This document shows positions 49,501 to 52,487 of a stretch of 64,000 bases of DNA, one piece after another. Numbering within the stretch: position 1 is the first letter of the stretch; the number at the start of each line of letters is the position of its first letter. Both the position numbers and the translations under genes were made by a program. The notes under the pieces were generated by a model that saw nothing but the letters and a program-made list of their open reading frames with translations, made no database searches and had not been told where the DNA came from. This DNA is from Siphonodentalium dalli (taxonomy: Eukaryota; Mollusca; Scaphopoda; Gadilida; Siphonodentaliidae): NCBI GenBank assembly GCA_032622095.1, contig CP136066.1, positions 53,778,609 through 53,842,608 on the forward strand. Direction: 5' to 3'.

Positions 49501-50934
49501 TCCCGTAAAACCCAAAAGGTTGTATATATAATTACACCAGAAAAATCCAAATAAAATCATTATTAATTGATAGATTGATTGATTATTAATTGATAGAAGC
49601 ATTTCCGGTCAGGTTCCTTTGATTCATATTTATGATTTTATTACCAAGAAACTATATCAAACTTGATAGGAAGAGACACTATCAATGCTTCATAATATTT
49701 GGCGCAGTTTAACCCTTTACCCAACAAACCGGCCAAAACCGGGCAAATAAAGCTTCAACAGCCTATAATATCTTCGGTCTGTCTCAATAGAACCATACAA
49801 ATATGGATATCATTGGAACCGGCTCATTGACCACATTGTGATAGTTACAGTTATGCCCTGTGCCAATGCATTCTCTTATATATGCGAGTCGACCATAGGT
49901 CGCCTCGCATATATAAGAGAATGCATTGGCCTAAACAAAATCCTTTTTTTAACACTTTTTACCATTTTTTCTTACATTCTTTAACAATTTTATAATTTTT
50001 AATGTGTTAAGCCAATGCATTCTCTTATATATGCGAGGCGACCTATGGTCGACTCGCATATATAAGAGAATGCATTGGCACAGGGCCCTTCTGTTGGGTA
50101 AAGGGTTAAAAGCGGATTTAGATATTGCATCAGAATTCCTTCGGGTAGGACGTACTGCCAATAACCATGCTAACCCTCAGTGCACAAGTACCTAGAGAAA
50201 TCAACAAGATTCTTGCTAACATTTGAAAAGGAAAAGAAACTAACAACAGCCAAAATATATCAAGAACACATGCATCGCAATTGTGTGATCACTTGCCACA
50301 AGCCAATCAAAACGATGAATTGATGACTCCACTTGATCTATATATTACCGAATGACGGGAGCATGCACTGGCGCAACATTAAAGACCGTGTGCCAATTCA
50401 TTCTCTTATATATGCGAGTTGACCATAGGTCGCCTCGCATATATAAGAGAATGCATTGGCCTAACAATTTTTTATTATCAAATTTTCTTACATTCTTTAA
50501 CAATTTTTATCATTTTTTCTTACATTCCACAACAAATTTTATAACTTTTTCTTAAATTCTTTGACAATTTTATCATTTTTATCATTTTTCTTACATTCTT
50601 TAACAATTTTATCATTTTTATTACAATCTTTATCAAGTTTTATAATTTTTTATCATTACTTCTTGTATTCTTTAACAATTTTGTATTATTTTTTAATTTT
50701 TCTTACATTTTTTAACGATTCTATCTTGCCACTAGCCAATTTCAACTTTATGTTATGTTTAATTTTCTTCGGAAATAATCTCCCGAGTTTTACACTTGTT
50801 TTACTTCTACCTTCTTATAGTGGTTATCCAGCGAATGACGAATTAAATTATAAGAAATAACTTCTTTTTCATTTCCATTTCAGGTTCCTCATCCAGAAGA
50901 AGGAACATATCGTCCGTGGGTTGTTAAGCTATAG
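1467..50934 (+). CDS. XDH: Xanthine dehydrogenase/aldehyde oxidase family molybdenum hydroxylase, C-terminal 984 residues, 24 exons
   Basis: Spliced gene, 5' part outside the window. Joined exons: 1467-1560, 5580-5692, 6585-6766, 7770-7938, 9772-9976, 11863-12038, 13248-13367, 15478-15696, 16257-16320, 16890-16959, 18954-19041, 19974-20060, 23318-23509, 36012-36157, 36859-36946, 37553-37648, 39162-39290, 40452-40526, 41397-41449, 43273-43387, 44393-44479, 44678-44845, 48263-48430, 50884-50934. They total 2955 nt and keep one open frame to TAG. Every intron is GT-AG. The product matches vertebrate XDH from about residue 346 to the C-terminus: end of FAD domain, FAD C-terminal domain, hammerhead domain, molybdopterin domain. 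Known family role: hydroxylation of hypoxanthine and xanthine to uric acid, or of aldehydes and heterocycles, in the cytosol or peroxisome. RRDDDIA, GGFGGKE, NTAFR and GEPP favour XDH; Ser at the Arg880 position leaves a divergent paralogue possible. The N-terminal [2Fe-2S] domains are not visible. Confidence 0.95.
1589..1818 (+). repeat. Five-copy 46-bp minisatellite after XDH exon 1
   Basis: Exact 46-bp period from 1589 (units start 1589, 1635, 1681, 1727, 1773). Each has actcacactcatgttgccag, then gtaaaccagaggcaatcacc. It begins 28 bp after the exon 1 donor, and each unit contains a donor-like ccag/gtaaac. Confidence 0.95.
1965..2679. mobile_element. hAT-like non-autonomous DNA element
   Basis: Flanked by a perfect 8-bp duplication atttattg (1957-1964 and 2680-2687). 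Terminal inverted repeats are TAGAGCCCTGCGAACC and, reverse-complemented, TAGGGCCCTGAGAACC. Subterminal gaatcgaa/ttcgat repeats lie inside both ends. The 8-bp duplication and TIR form are those of the hAT superfamily. No transposase frame. Interior sequence recurs at about 13010-13200. Confidence 0.85.
2758..3014. mobile_element. piggyBac-like MITE family C, copy 1
   Basis: Left end ttaaccctttctt, right end gatgtagaaagagttgaa (degraded TTAA). Internal hairpin: ggaaatgttcagataata and its complement tattatctgaacatttcc around a loop at about 2925-2945. Confidence 0.75.
3015..4144. other. XDH intron, mostly unrecognised
   Basis: Apart from the family D fragment at 3770, no gene or repeat copy was identified. 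A ttaaccctttagagag sequence at 4024 resembles a piggyBac-like MITE left end without a partner. Confidence 0.5.
3770..3935. repeat. Foldback family D, degraded fragment
   Basis: tgtctgacatttgcagaatt, then aaattcaccatctggagacc and ttctgctttggcctcatctt, as in the fuller copies. Confidence 0.6.
4145..4830 (+). repeat. GTCCGTCC-type element, family G1, with internal 171-bp repeat
   Basis: Starts ttgtctgccgacccaacggg, then cgtgcgtccgtccgtccgag. The module tcgacttagaatttgaccgt to gatctgaaccaaagt recurs at 4363 and 4534. Repeated phrases gataact, caagttcgaatt and agagttatg..cc are typical of the family. Confidence 0.75.
5058..5132. repeat. AAT microsatellite and 'atagcgcc' element
   Basis: tataataataataataataa then tttatatagcgcctatcccc and ggggccctaagcgctta. 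This short element is common in marine invertebrate DNA. A related stretch (ttattattattattcaca, gagtgcctatttcac) occurs at 60520-60600. Confidence 0.6.
5330..5430. repeat. Short dispersed repeat shared with 54160-54245
   Basis: Shared blocks: tttagatgg, aaactacttaattgttaagc, tagtac/tgtacg, gaaggaatgtatgcc against gaaggaatctatact. Confidence 0.55.
5580..5692 (+). CDS. XDH: XDH visible exon 2: FAD domain
   Basis: Acceptor is ttttttttcag and donor is gtgagt. Completes a GGG codon from the previous exon and ends in phase 0. Contains [10 protein letters not shown] (vertebrate FFPGYRKT) and [12 protein letters not shown], which continues the flavoprotein domain. Visible residues 32-69. Confidence 0.95.
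5704..5920. mobile_element. Foldback MITE family A, copy 1 (complete hairpin)
   Basis: Almost perfect inverted repeat along its whole 217 bp. Left arm tacagtaatgccctaagtaa, gactccttaaccacagcaga, and so on to gaaagctctc; the right arm is its complement, ending attactgta. TA-type ends suggest a Tc1/mariner-like source. No coding frame. Confidence 0.85.
5921..6584. other. XDH intron, nothing recognised
   Basis: Contains a GC-richer patch (gagaggggtgcatggtggca...aggcaggggtataggggggc, about 5970-6035). No coding homology was seen in either strand. Confidence 0.5.
6585..6766 (+). CDS. XDH: XDH visible exon 3: FAD/NAD loop and CODH_FlavoC-type domain
   Basis: Acceptor is ttccacag and donor is gtgagt. 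Opens [20 protein letters not shown]. The acidic RRDDDIA loop corresponds to the bovine XDH loop at residues 423-433, which lies next to the flavin and changes position in the dehydrogenase-to-oxidase switch. Aldehyde oxidases carry a different loop here. Ends [11 protein letters not shown] followed by ALKG and a split codon. Visible residues 70-129. Confidence 0.95.
6782..7036. mobile_element. piggyBac-like MITE family C, copy 2
   Basis: TTAACCCTTTCTATACTAAA at the left; agtatagaacgtgttaa at the right. Lies in the intron just after XDH exon 3. Confidence 0.8.
7303..7414. mobile_element. Family A right half
   Basis: Only the right arm from cagtgagagctttccgatga to attactgta. Confidence 0.8.
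7480..7722 (+). repeat. G1-type element copy
   Basis: gccgtctgtctgttcgcgtt, ggtatgtgggtttattagca, accagagttatggcccttt, and end gccctagcgatgctcttgtt. Nearly collinear with 37255-37500. Confidence 0.75.
7770..7938 (+). CDS. XDH: XDH visible exon 4: end of FAD domain
   Basis: Acceptor is tatttttag and donor is gtaagg. The first base completes a TGT codon, then the frame reads [14 protein letters not shown]. The conserved [20 protein letters not shown] matches the APGG..FRRTLTLSFFFKF segment closing the flavin domain. Visible residues 130-186. Confidence 0.95.
8490..9002. repeat. Long inverted repeat with about 60-bp arms
   Basis: 8492-8556 (acgaaactcctattggatgt, acatctctggatgtc) is complementary to 8939-9002 (acacatccagagacg, gataggagtttcatcggctt). 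The arms are separated by about 385 bp of unrecognised AT-rich sequence. Probably a DNA element. Confidence 0.75.
9309..9718. mobile_element. Foldback repeat family D, fuller copy
   Basis: Two hairpins in a larger inverted repeat. The outer arms read gtgtgtctgtcatttgcaga and tctgcaaatgacaggcacac. The hairpin has gggtgaatttagtga and tcaccaaattcaccc around a gcacagcaggctagc apex. Ends just before XDH exon 5. Confidence 0.75.
9772..9976 (+). CDS. XDH: XDH visible exon 5: linker and start of hammerhead domain
   Basis: Acceptor is ttacttcag and donor is gtattg, a weaker but usable donor. The linker [11 protein letters not shown] is followed by [13 protein letters not shown] and then [20 protein letters not shown], the start of the a/b hammerhead domain. 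Ends one base into a codon. Visible residues 187-254. Confidence 0.95.
10073..10430. mobile_element. Family D copy, left end truncated
   Basis: ccatattcaccctctgggta through ctacaagtgacacacac. The central region (gggatacataggatcagatt) matches other copies. Confidence 0.7.
10493..10892. mobile_element. piggyBac-like MITE family B, copy 2
   Basis: Full length. Its right TTAA (10889-10892) is shared with the left end of a family C element, so the two elements abut at one target site. The right end has one change (aaaggc for aaaggg). Confidence 0.85.
10889..11150. mobile_element. MITE family C, copy 3 (degraded)
   Basis: Follows B copy 2 immediately. Left end mutated (ttaaaccgttctttaatt). The internal ggaaatattcagacaataaa...ttattatctgaacatttcc hairpin is intact. 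Confidence 0.7.
11225..11600 (+). repeat. G2-type GTCCGTCC element
   Basis: atccccccaacaagttgtgt, ggggtatactggaatcagct, tgtccgtccgtc, then acctgtggacctgcgattat. Same family as 46671-47793. Confidence 0.75.
11755..11850. repeat. MITE family C fragment
   Basis: Inverted piece with cctacatttcctgaacatcc, attccaatgtaatcc and gggagaatccatttaataac. Lies directly before XDH exon 6. Confidence 0.6.
11863..12038 (+). CDS. XDH: XDH visible exon 6: a/b hammerhead domain
   Basis: Acceptor is atttcag and donor is gtaaca. Reads [20 protein letters not shown], then [20 protein letters not shown] and EEVFATEK. This matches vertebrate LVTSTRAHAKI..SIDTS and PGF..ISADDVPG. Ends in phase 0. Visible residues 255-313. 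Confidence 0.95.
12180..12609. mobile_element. Chimera of MITE family C (left) and family B (rest)
   Basis: Starts as an inverted family C end (ttaaccctttctatttta, then tcattgacgagtagtt) and switches at about 12218 directly into family B at tacccaacaaaccggcc, losing B's own TTAACCCTT. It ends with the normal B right end and TTAA. Both palindromes are present. Confidence 0.8.
12998..13200. repeat. Fragment related to the hAT-like element interior
   Basis: Shares gaagtaaatatt.acaattg, caatgttttctatg, agtttcacgcacc and cataatatgtctttaa, in order, with 2090-2290. Terminal repeats are not found. Confidence 0.6.
13248..13367 (+). CDS. XDH: XDH visible exon 7: hammerhead domain end
   Basis: Acceptor is tcctccag and donor is gtaaga. 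Phase 0 at both ends. Reads [20 protein letters not shown] and ends [14 protein letters not shown], the conserved YEELPAIITIE motif of the family. Visible residues 314-353. Confidence 0.95.
13478..13658. mobile_element. Family A, copy with deleted left arm segment
   Basis: tacagtaatgtcctaaataa jumps to gaaaatatggcttgttgcc; the right arm is complete. Confidence 0.82.
13698..13880. mobile_element. Family A, copy with shortened loop
   Basis: Both arms present but the apex is trimmed to ggctagttgagagcttccga. Sits 40 bp after the previous copy. Confidence 0.82.
14254..14470. mobile_element. Family A, complete hairpin
   Basis: 217 bp, both arms full length; apex gaaagctctcggtgagagct. Confidence 0.85.
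14471..15477. other. XDH intron, nothing recognised
   Basis: No repeat copy shared with the rest of the window, and no exon-like homology, apart from AT-rich runs. Confidence 0.5.
15478..15696 (+). CDS. XDH: XDH visible exon 8: start of molybdopterin domain
   Basis: Acceptor is tgcaacag and donor is gttcgt, an atypical donor but in the correct frame. Contains [28 protein letters not shown] (near-invariant in the family) and YSSTQ, whose Gln aligns with bovine Gln767 near the molybdenum centre. Visible residues 354-426. Reading through the donor adds intronic residues and then a stop, which confirms splicing. Confidence 0.94.
16257..16320 (+). CDS. XDH: XDH visible exon 9
   Basis: Acceptor is ccaattcag and donor is gtgagt. 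Reads [20 protein letters not shown] and ends with a split Gly codon. It encodes the helix and strand leading to the GGGFGGKE loop. Vertebrate XDH has VKRMGGG where this protein has VKTLRLGGG. Visible residues 427-447. Confidence 0.93.
16407..16612. mobile_element. Family A left arm plus unique loop
   Basis: Left arm to ctctcagtgagaggac, then the loop aaaagtaaagaaggcgtggt ... ttaattttatgacattagc. The right arm is missing. Lies between XDH exons 9 and 10. Confidence 0.78.
16890..16959 (+). CDS. XDH: XDH visible exon 10: GGGFGGKE molybdopterin loop
   Basis: Acceptor is ttgttttcag and donor is gtaggt. Reads [20 protein letters not shown]. The Glu of GGKE aligns with bovine XDH Glu802, which binds the purine; aldehyde oxidases usually have Val there. 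Ends two bases into a Lys codon. Visible residues 448-470. Confidence 0.95.
17101..17369. mobile_element. TTAA-flanked MITE family F, complete copy
   Basis: ttaacccttccatgactgga at the left and ccatcatgaaatggttaa at the right. Two palindrome modules, more diverged than in families B and E (gcgagttgcccacagggcac; gaggctccctatggacgac). Confidence 0.75.
17370..18476. other. XDH intron, nothing recognised
   Basis: T-rich stretch around 17610-17830. It gives an open frame of F/L/I residues without start context or homology. Confidence 0.5.
18477..18760 (+). mobile_element. tRNA-derived SINE
   Basis: 5' tRNA-like head with A-box-like ggctcagtccgttaggag and B box gggttcaaatcc (18542-18553). The body includes gtcatatggccttagttgct and the tail is caatcaatcaatca. 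A 9-bp duplication ttacatttt flanks it (18468-18476, 18761-18769). Confidence 0.85.
18954..19041 (+). CDS. XDH: XDH visible exon 11
   Basis: Acceptor is ttgtgtag and donor is gtatgt. The first base completes AAG, then the frame reads [20 protein letters not shown] and RHPYYFRYK. This matches the vertebrate RPVRCMLDRDEDM.ITGGRHP signature of the molybdopterin domain. Visible residues 471-500. Confidence 0.96.
19312..19446. mobile_element. Family A, right arm mostly deleted
   Basis: Left arm complete (tacaataatgacctaaataa onward), then only gagttgattatttagggcat and tactata of the right arm. Confidence 0.75.
19974..20060 (+). CDS. XDH: XDH visible exon 12
   Basis: Acceptor is ttctatag and donor is gtaagt. 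Reads [20 protein letters not shown] then GNVLDRSAA, equivalent to the vertebrate [23 protein letters not shown] segment. Phase 0 at both ends. Visible residues 501-529. Confidence 0.95.
20097..20359. mobile_element. piggyBac-like MITE family C, copy 4
   Basis: Complete: ttaacccattctatactaaa to atttagtatagaaaatgttaa, TTAA at both ends. It begins 37 bp after the XDH exon 12 donor. Confidence 0.82.
20694..22330. repeat. Repeat family X copy 1, interrupted by the Helitron
   Basis: aaaggcacatgtggcctt (20694) resumes after the Helitron at 21763 with ataatttagaaataacagtt. Matches 22550-23190 in order: agccgagcgtttgtttatat, gataagcaaaacactc, cattcaacacc, atctttaaat. Confidence 0.7.
20721..21762 (+). 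mobile_element. Non-autonomous Helitron
   Basis: 5' end TCTATACTATATATT preceded by A; 3' end CTAG followed by T, as Helitrons insert between A and T. A 3' hairpin gcggg-ctaa-cctgc sits 2 bp before ctag. No Rep/helicase frame. Interior has repeated gattgagctcaaacttgcta and an A/AAT-rich block. It splits repeat family X. Confidence 0.75.
22550..23190. repeat. Repeat family X copy 2
   Basis: aaaggcacggatggcctttg onward. Shares gaaccgagcgtttgttta, cgataagcaaaacactcc and tttatgattggtataagaac with copy 1. Short inverted aaggcatcata/tatgatgcctt ends flank this copy (22470-22545 and 23118-23192). Confidence 0.7.
23318..23509 (+). CDS. XDH: XDH visible exon 13: substrate-pocket exon (Arg912/Phe914 kept, Arg880 position is Ser)
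   Basis: Acceptor is attttcag and donor is gtaaga. Reads [17 protein letters not shown], then [18 protein letters not shown]. Ungapped alignment back from the shared CKTN.PSNTAFR motif puts Ser at the place of bovine Arg880 (vertebrate MERALF against HDSALS here). NTAFR-x-F keeps the Arg912 and Phe914 equivalents. The following intron is 12.5 kb and almost entirely satellite. Visible residues 530-593. Confidence 0.95.
23598..23683. repeat. Family D fragment
   Basis: agtgtgtctgtcatttgcag, aatgaggtccccagagaggg. Immediately precedes a family F remnant and the 12-kb satellite. Confidence 0.7.
23684..23812. repeat. Family F MITE right-half remnant
   Basis: taccttgatcttgtaagcca, gtgaggctccctatgg and cattatgaaagggttaa match the right half of 17101-17369. 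Confidence 0.65.
23880..35921. repeat. 12-kb intronic satellite, 25-bp unit, about 480 copies
   Basis: Unbroken tandem array of a 25-bp unit (ctcataaataattagcc followed by tataacat or tgtaacat). It fills nearly all of the intron between XDH exons 13 and 14. Variants: cctgtaac, ccaataac, aaatagttag, cgtaaata, catacata, cgtatata. Variant content differs by zone: both edges have cgtaaata/cgtatata forms, 26.65-28.1 kb is homogenised for cctataac, and 31.9-35.9 kb is rich in aaatagttag. Stops occur in all six frames, so it is not coding. Confidence 0.97.
36012..36157 (+). CDS. XDH: XDH visible exon 14
   Basis: Acceptor is cattttccag and donor is gtaaga. Lies 90 bases after the 12-kb satellite. 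Reads [17 protein letters not shown], then [20 protein letters not shown]. Matches vertebrate VRRKNLYKEGD...LPRCWEECLASSQYHARK. Ends two bases into an Arg codon. Visible residues 594-641. Confidence 0.94.
36411..36597. mobile_element. MITE family C, short inverted copy
   Basis: Complete TTAA-to-TTAA element of 187 bp with TIRs ccctttttatactaaa and tttagtatagaaaggg. The internal hairpin seen in other copies is deleted. Confidence 0.82.
36859..36946 (+). CDS. XDH: XDH visible exon 15
   Basis: Acceptor is tgctgtttcag and donor is gtacat. Reads [20 protein letters not shown], then GVGCNWFMQ. The N.WKKRG motif is conserved. The following segment is shorter than vertebrate FGISFTVPFLNQ, so the substrate-channel Phe1009 has no clear equivalent. 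Visible residues 642-671. Confidence 0.94.
37255..37500 (+). repeat. G1-type element copy just before XDH exon 16
   Basis: aaacgggatgtattatgtca, ccgtccgtccgttcgct, ggtatgtgggtttactagc, and end gccctagcaatgctcttgtt. Confidence 0.75.
37553..37648 (+). CDS. XDH: XDH visible exon 16: EMGQG exon whose 3' end seeds a minisatellite
   Basis: Acceptor is atattgcag and donor is gtacgt. Reads [20 protein letters not shown], then [12 protein letters not shown], matching vertebrate AGALLHVYTDGSV..TEMGQGLHTKMVQ. The last 24 bases plus the donor are repeated in tandem downstream every 39 bp. The donor at 37649 is chosen because homology resumes exactly at VASR of the next exon, with no extra residues in known relatives. 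Confidence 0.92.
37625..38330 (+). repeat. 39-bp minisatellite made from the XDH exon 16 donor junction
   Basis: The unit is the last 24 bases of exon 16 (ggtctctatgttaaaatgat, gcaa) plus 15 intron bases beginning gtacgt. Period 39 from 37625 to about 38100, then degenerate units with deletions to about 38330. Units keep gtacgt, gtgcat or gtatgt at the donor position, or lose it (cctgcacgt, catgcatgt). Confidence 0.95.
38321..38420. repeat. Family F MITE remnant
   Basis: accctttcatgcagcattaa, tgccagtgcattctcttata, cacagggttttcgcaaaatt. Follows the end of the 39-bp minisatellite. Confidence 0.55.
38422..38745 (+). repeat. Two-copy degenerate tandem repeat of about 170 bp
   Basis: ccatcggcacaccctgcag / cctttggcacaccctacag, ctagatgggggccatcaaat / ctagatgggtgctatcaaat, and gccatcttagattttac / gccatattggattttac recur in order. 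Confidence 0.75.
38958..39080. mobile_element. Family A, left arm mostly deleted
   Basis: tacagtaatgcgctaaataa jumps to catgaatggcaacaagcc; the right arm is complete. Ends 82 bp before XDH exon 17. Confidence 0.78.
39162..39290 (+). CDS. XDH: XDH visible exon 17
   Basis: Acceptor is gttattttcag and donor is gtgagt. Reads [20 protein letters not shown], then [19 protein letters not shown]. Matches vertebrate VASRALKIPTSKIYISETST and VPNTSPTAASVSADLNG. Phase 0 at both ends. Visible residues 704-746. Confidence 0.95.
39340..39480. repeat. Hairpin element
   Basis: atttatcaactgagtttact, aaattcgatttgagcc pairs with ggctcaaatagaattta, gtggacgaggttgataaat. The outer ends ctattttata and ttaaaatagaac also pair. 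Follows XDH exon 17 by about 50 bp. Confidence 0.65.
39710..39822. repeat. Family D fragment
   Basis: catagcagatgaggccatgc, agaatgaggtgaatttggta. Internal deletions. Confidence 0.6.
39903..40320. repeat. Tandem duplication of a family C segment (2 x 208 bp)
   Basis: attcgttcccttaggaaatg and all following sequence recur after 208 bp. The copies differ by a few bases and by the length of a G run (7 against 12 G). Includes catccctccagatgaataat from family C. Confidence 0.85.
40452..40526 (+). CDS. XDH: XDH visible exon 18
   Basis: Acceptor is cttttgacag and donor is gtgtgt. Reads [20 protein letters not shown] then SWEEW. Matches vertebrate ACQTILKRLEP....GSWEDW. Phase 0 at both ends. Visible residues 747-771. 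Confidence 0.94.
40974..41303. mobile_element. TTAA-flanked MITE of a further family
   Basis: TTAACCTCGCTGCTATGACG at the left and tttagcagcaacgaggttaa at the right, 330 bp. TTAA target and inverted ends suggest a piggyBac-like element unrelated in ends to families B-F. Located between XDH exons 18 and 19. Confidence 0.75.
41397..41449 (+). CDS. XDH: XDH visible exon 19
   Basis: Small 53-nt exon. Acceptor is cattttag and donor is gtaaaa. Reads [17 protein letters not shown] and ends two bases into an Arg codon. Matches vertebrate VTAAYMDTVSLSATGFYR. Visible residues 772-788. Confidence 0.93.
42099..42406. mobile_element. Family A, long form with internal loop
   Basis: 308 bp: both arms plus the same unique loop seen at 16518-16612. 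This appears to be the parental form; the 217-bp hairpins lack the loop. Confidence 0.82.
42467..42784 (-). mobile_element. tRNA-derived SINE, reverse orientation
   Basis: Same family as 18477-18760. On the + strand it starts with the ttgattgattgattgat tail, then tcagcaactaaggccatatc, and ends ttgagccaccgagggccccc. B box complement ggatttgaaccc is present. The target duplication is not clear. Confidence 0.8.
42855..43224. repeat. Palindrome-bearing MITE relative without clear ends
   Basis: Carries both 69-bp palindromes of family B (from gtgccaatgcattctc at 42859 and gccaatgcattctctta at 43152), with a different spacer (agaaccccagacaaacatga...). The TTAA termini are missing. Confidence 0.65.
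43273..43387 (+). CDS. XDH: XDH visible exon 20
   Basis: Acceptor is cattctag and donor is gttagt. Reads [20 protein letters not shown], then [28 protein letters not shown] is a near-invariant family motif. Phase 0 at the 3' end. Visible residues 789-827. Confidence 0.95.
43801..44200. mobile_element. piggyBac-like MITE family B, copy 4
   Basis: Full length with TTAA at both ends, in the XDH intron before exon 21. Confidence 0.85.
44393..44479 (+). CDS. XDH: XDH visible exon 21
   Basis: Acceptor is tctttttag and donor is gtaaga. Reads [20 protein letters not shown], then GQIEGGFVQ. The LRTDIVMDVG.SLNPAIDIGQ.EGAF.Q block is diagnostic for XDH and AO. Visible residues 828-856. Confidence 0.96.
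44678..44845 (+). CDS. XDH: XDH visible exon 22
   Basis: Acceptor is tgttacag and donor is gtacgt. Reads [20 protein letters not shown], then [20 protein letters not shown] and AVYSSK. Matches vertebrate G.FTLEEL...G...TRGP..YKIPA...IPIEF.V. Phase 0 at both ends. Visible residues 857-912. Confidence 0.95.
44931..45262. mobile_element. Family D copy
   Basis: tgctgacatttgcagaggac to tctgcaaatgttcagcacca. Both hairpins recognisable. In the intron after XDH exon 22. Confidence 0.72.
45673..46070. mobile_element. Family D copy
   Basis: tgtgtatctgacatttgtag to tctgcaaatatcagacacac. The interior includes tttctgggaagtgtctatag, also seen in the 3770 fragment. Confidence 0.72.
46083..46640 (+). repeat. 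G-type element with tandem internal module
   Basis: gcccccgatctccgatggag, gccgtccgtccgtccgtccg. The module tacgaacgtttcaactcata to cagagttacgccccttttt occurs twice (46169, 46340). Confidence 0.75.
46671..47793 (+). repeat. Two head-to-tail G2 elements
   Basis: accccccgcaacgaagttag followed by gtatactggagtcagcttgt and tccgtccgtcc starts at 46675 and again at 47015. The module accatgggaacctgtgcacc / tgcgattatgacgtctgt recurs at about 46817, 47166, 47336 and 47505. Ends gggaggtatccgtagtccca. Confidence 0.8.
47848..48153. mobile_element. MITE family F copy carrying a piece of the XDH exon 23 junction
   Basis: Left: atgactggagcttccagaat, gtgccagtgcattttcctat. Right: cgctaaatttcaggaagctc, cagtcattgaggggttaa. 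In place of the second palindrome's left arm is a segment (about 47992-48074) containing aggctgttggcgagccacca, a degraded copy of the exon 23 start. Confidence 0.75.
48015..48074 (+). pseudogene. Second degenerate copy of the XDH exon 23 start, inside a MITE
   Basis: gatgtgttgtcacatggttt, gaggctgttggcgagccacc, actgatctagtgaactc. The frame reads AVGEPPLI then TAG; an AG remains just before gctgttgg. Lies within the family F MITE. Confidence 0.72.
48158..48226 (+). pseudogene. Degenerate copy of the XDH exon 23 acceptor junction
   Basis: gatgtgttatttgtcacatg, gtttcatgatgttggtgaca, caccactgatctagcaaact align with the true junction at 48237-48301. The frame reads DVGDTPLI then TAG, so it cannot replace the exon. 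The acceptor AG is lost (cat). Confidence 0.7.
48263..48430 (+). CDS. XDH: XDH visible exon 23: GEPP catalytic glutamate exon
   Basis: Acceptor is ggttccag and donor is gtaaaa. Reads [20 protein letters not shown], then VSAARAQSG and [19 protein letters not shown]. The Glu of VGEPP aligns with bovine Glu1261, the general base at the molybdenum centre. GEPP is the XDH form; aldehyde oxidases tend to GES. Two degenerate copies of this exon's 5' junction lie just upstream. Visible residues 913-968. Confidence 0.96.
48466..48850. mobile_element. Family D copy
   Basis: tactggtcatttgcagaatg to ttctgcatgttcagcacca. Begins 36 bp after the XDH exon 23 donor. Confidence 0.72.
48982..49172 (+). repeat. 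17-bp minisatellite
   Basis: Unit catgggtcataggatgt, about ten copies, interrupted once by caacgaactgcaccc (49072-49086). Confidence 0.92.
49709..50109. mobile_element. piggyBac-like MITE family B, copy 5
   Basis: Full length with TTAA at both ends, in the last XDH intron. Confidence 0.85.
50352..50470. repeat. Palindrome-bearing MITE remnant
   Basis: actggcgcaacattaaagac, then one complete 69-bp palindrome from gccaattcattctcttata (50390) to aatgcattggcc. No right end. Confidence 0.65.
50462..50740. repeat. T-rich low-complexity stretch in the last XDH intron
   Basis: Irregular repeats of ttacattctttaacaatttt and tatcattttttctt, matching the AT-rich spacer of family B. Looks like expansion of MITE spacer sequence. 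Confidence 0.7.
50884..50934 (+). CDS. XDH: XDH terminal coding exon 24
   Basis: Acceptor is catttcag. Reads [16 protein letters not shown] and stops at TAG 50932-50934. Matches the vertebrate C-terminus VPE.CKPWSVRV in position and length. Confidence 0.94.
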   Translation, partial: VPHPEEGTYRPWVVKL

Positions 50935-51227
50935 TAGACTGATCTCACTAGCGAATAATAGCTGGCATTTTGAAAGTACATACATATCTCAGTGCATTGT
51001 TATTTTGTGAAAGAATTTACTCATCATATTTCCATATATACAAGATATTTCTATTTGTCATTTTATAGTGTTTACAGCAAATCAACAGACTATATTTATT
51101 TTTTTAATTGGGGTTCTTGTAAACAGTATTTATTCCTGCGACTTTGGAGAAAGTTAATTGGGACATCAGGGCTCTTGGGTTTATTTTAGACAGCAGGTAG
51201 TTTATTTATGGATGTGGCTGAACTCAC

Positions 51228-52487
51228 AATGTACCTCCACTATCGAAGTCGTCGTCGAACTCACAATGTATCTCCACTATCGAAGCGACTGAACTCACAA
51301 TGTATCTCCACTATCGAAGCGACTGAACTCACAATGTATCTCCACTATCGAAGCGACTGAACTCACAATGTACCTCCACTATCGAAGTCGTCATCGAACT
51401 CACATTGTACCTTCACTATACTATCGAAGTCGTCGTCGAACTCACAATGTATCTCCACTATCGAAGCGACTGAACTCACAATGTACCTCCACTATCGAAG
51501 CGACTGAACTCACAATGTATCTCCACTATCGAAGCGACTGAACTCACAATGTACCTCCACTATCGAAGTCGTCATCGAATTCACAATGTACCTCCACTAT
51601 CGAAGCGACTGAACTCACAATGTACCTCCACTATCAAAGCGACTGAACTCACAATGTACCTCCACTATCGAAGTCGTCATCGAACTCACAATGTACCTCC
51701 ACTATCGAAGCGACTGAACTCACAATGTACCTCCACTATCAAAGCGACTGAACTCACAATGTACCTCCACTATCGAAGCGACTGAACTCACAATGTACCT
51801 CCACTATCGAAGTCGTCATCGAACTCACATTGTACCTTCACTATACTATTGAAGTCATCATCGAACTCACAATGTACCTCCACTATCGCAGTTGCCGTCG
51901 AACTCACAATGTACCTCCACTATCAAAATCGTCATCGAACTCACAATGTACCTCCACTATCGAAGCGACTGAACTCACAATGTACCTCCACTATCGAAGT
52001 CGTCGTCGAACTCACAATGTACCTCCACTATCGAAGCGGCTGAACTCACAATGTACCTCCACTATCGAAGTCGTCATCGAACTCACAATGTACCTCCACT
52101 ATCAAATTTGTCGAACTCACAATGTACCTCCACTATCGAAGTCAGCGTCGAACTCACAATGTACCTCCACTATCGAAGTCGTCATCGAACTCACAATGTA
52201 CCTCCACTATCGAAATCGTCATCGACTCACAATGTACCTCCACTATACTATTGAAGTCATCATCGAACTCACAATGTACCTCCACTATTGAAGTCATCAT
52301 CGAACTCACAATGTACCTCCACTATACTATTGAAGTCATCATCGAACTCACAATGTACCTCCACTATCGAAGTCGTCATCGAACTCACAATGTACCTCCA
52401 CTATCGAAATCGTCATCGAACTCACAATGTACCTCCACTATCGAAGTCATCGTCGAACTCACATTGTACCTTCACAATCGATCAGGT
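51228..52487 (+). repeat. 34/37-bp minisatellite in the XDH 3' region
   Basis: About 35 copies of gaactcacaatgtacctcca, ctatcgaag, followed by either cgact (34-bp unit) or tcgtcatc (37-bp unit). A few units insert a second ctata. It starts about 290 bp after the stop codon. Open frames across it are a by-product of period and lack homology. Confidence 0.93.

Noticed and set aside
1467-50934. XDH locus might be a pseudogene given the repeat load
   Set aside because: All 24 exons have usable GT/AG sites, keep one frame and preserve family motifs to the stop codon; no disabling change was found.
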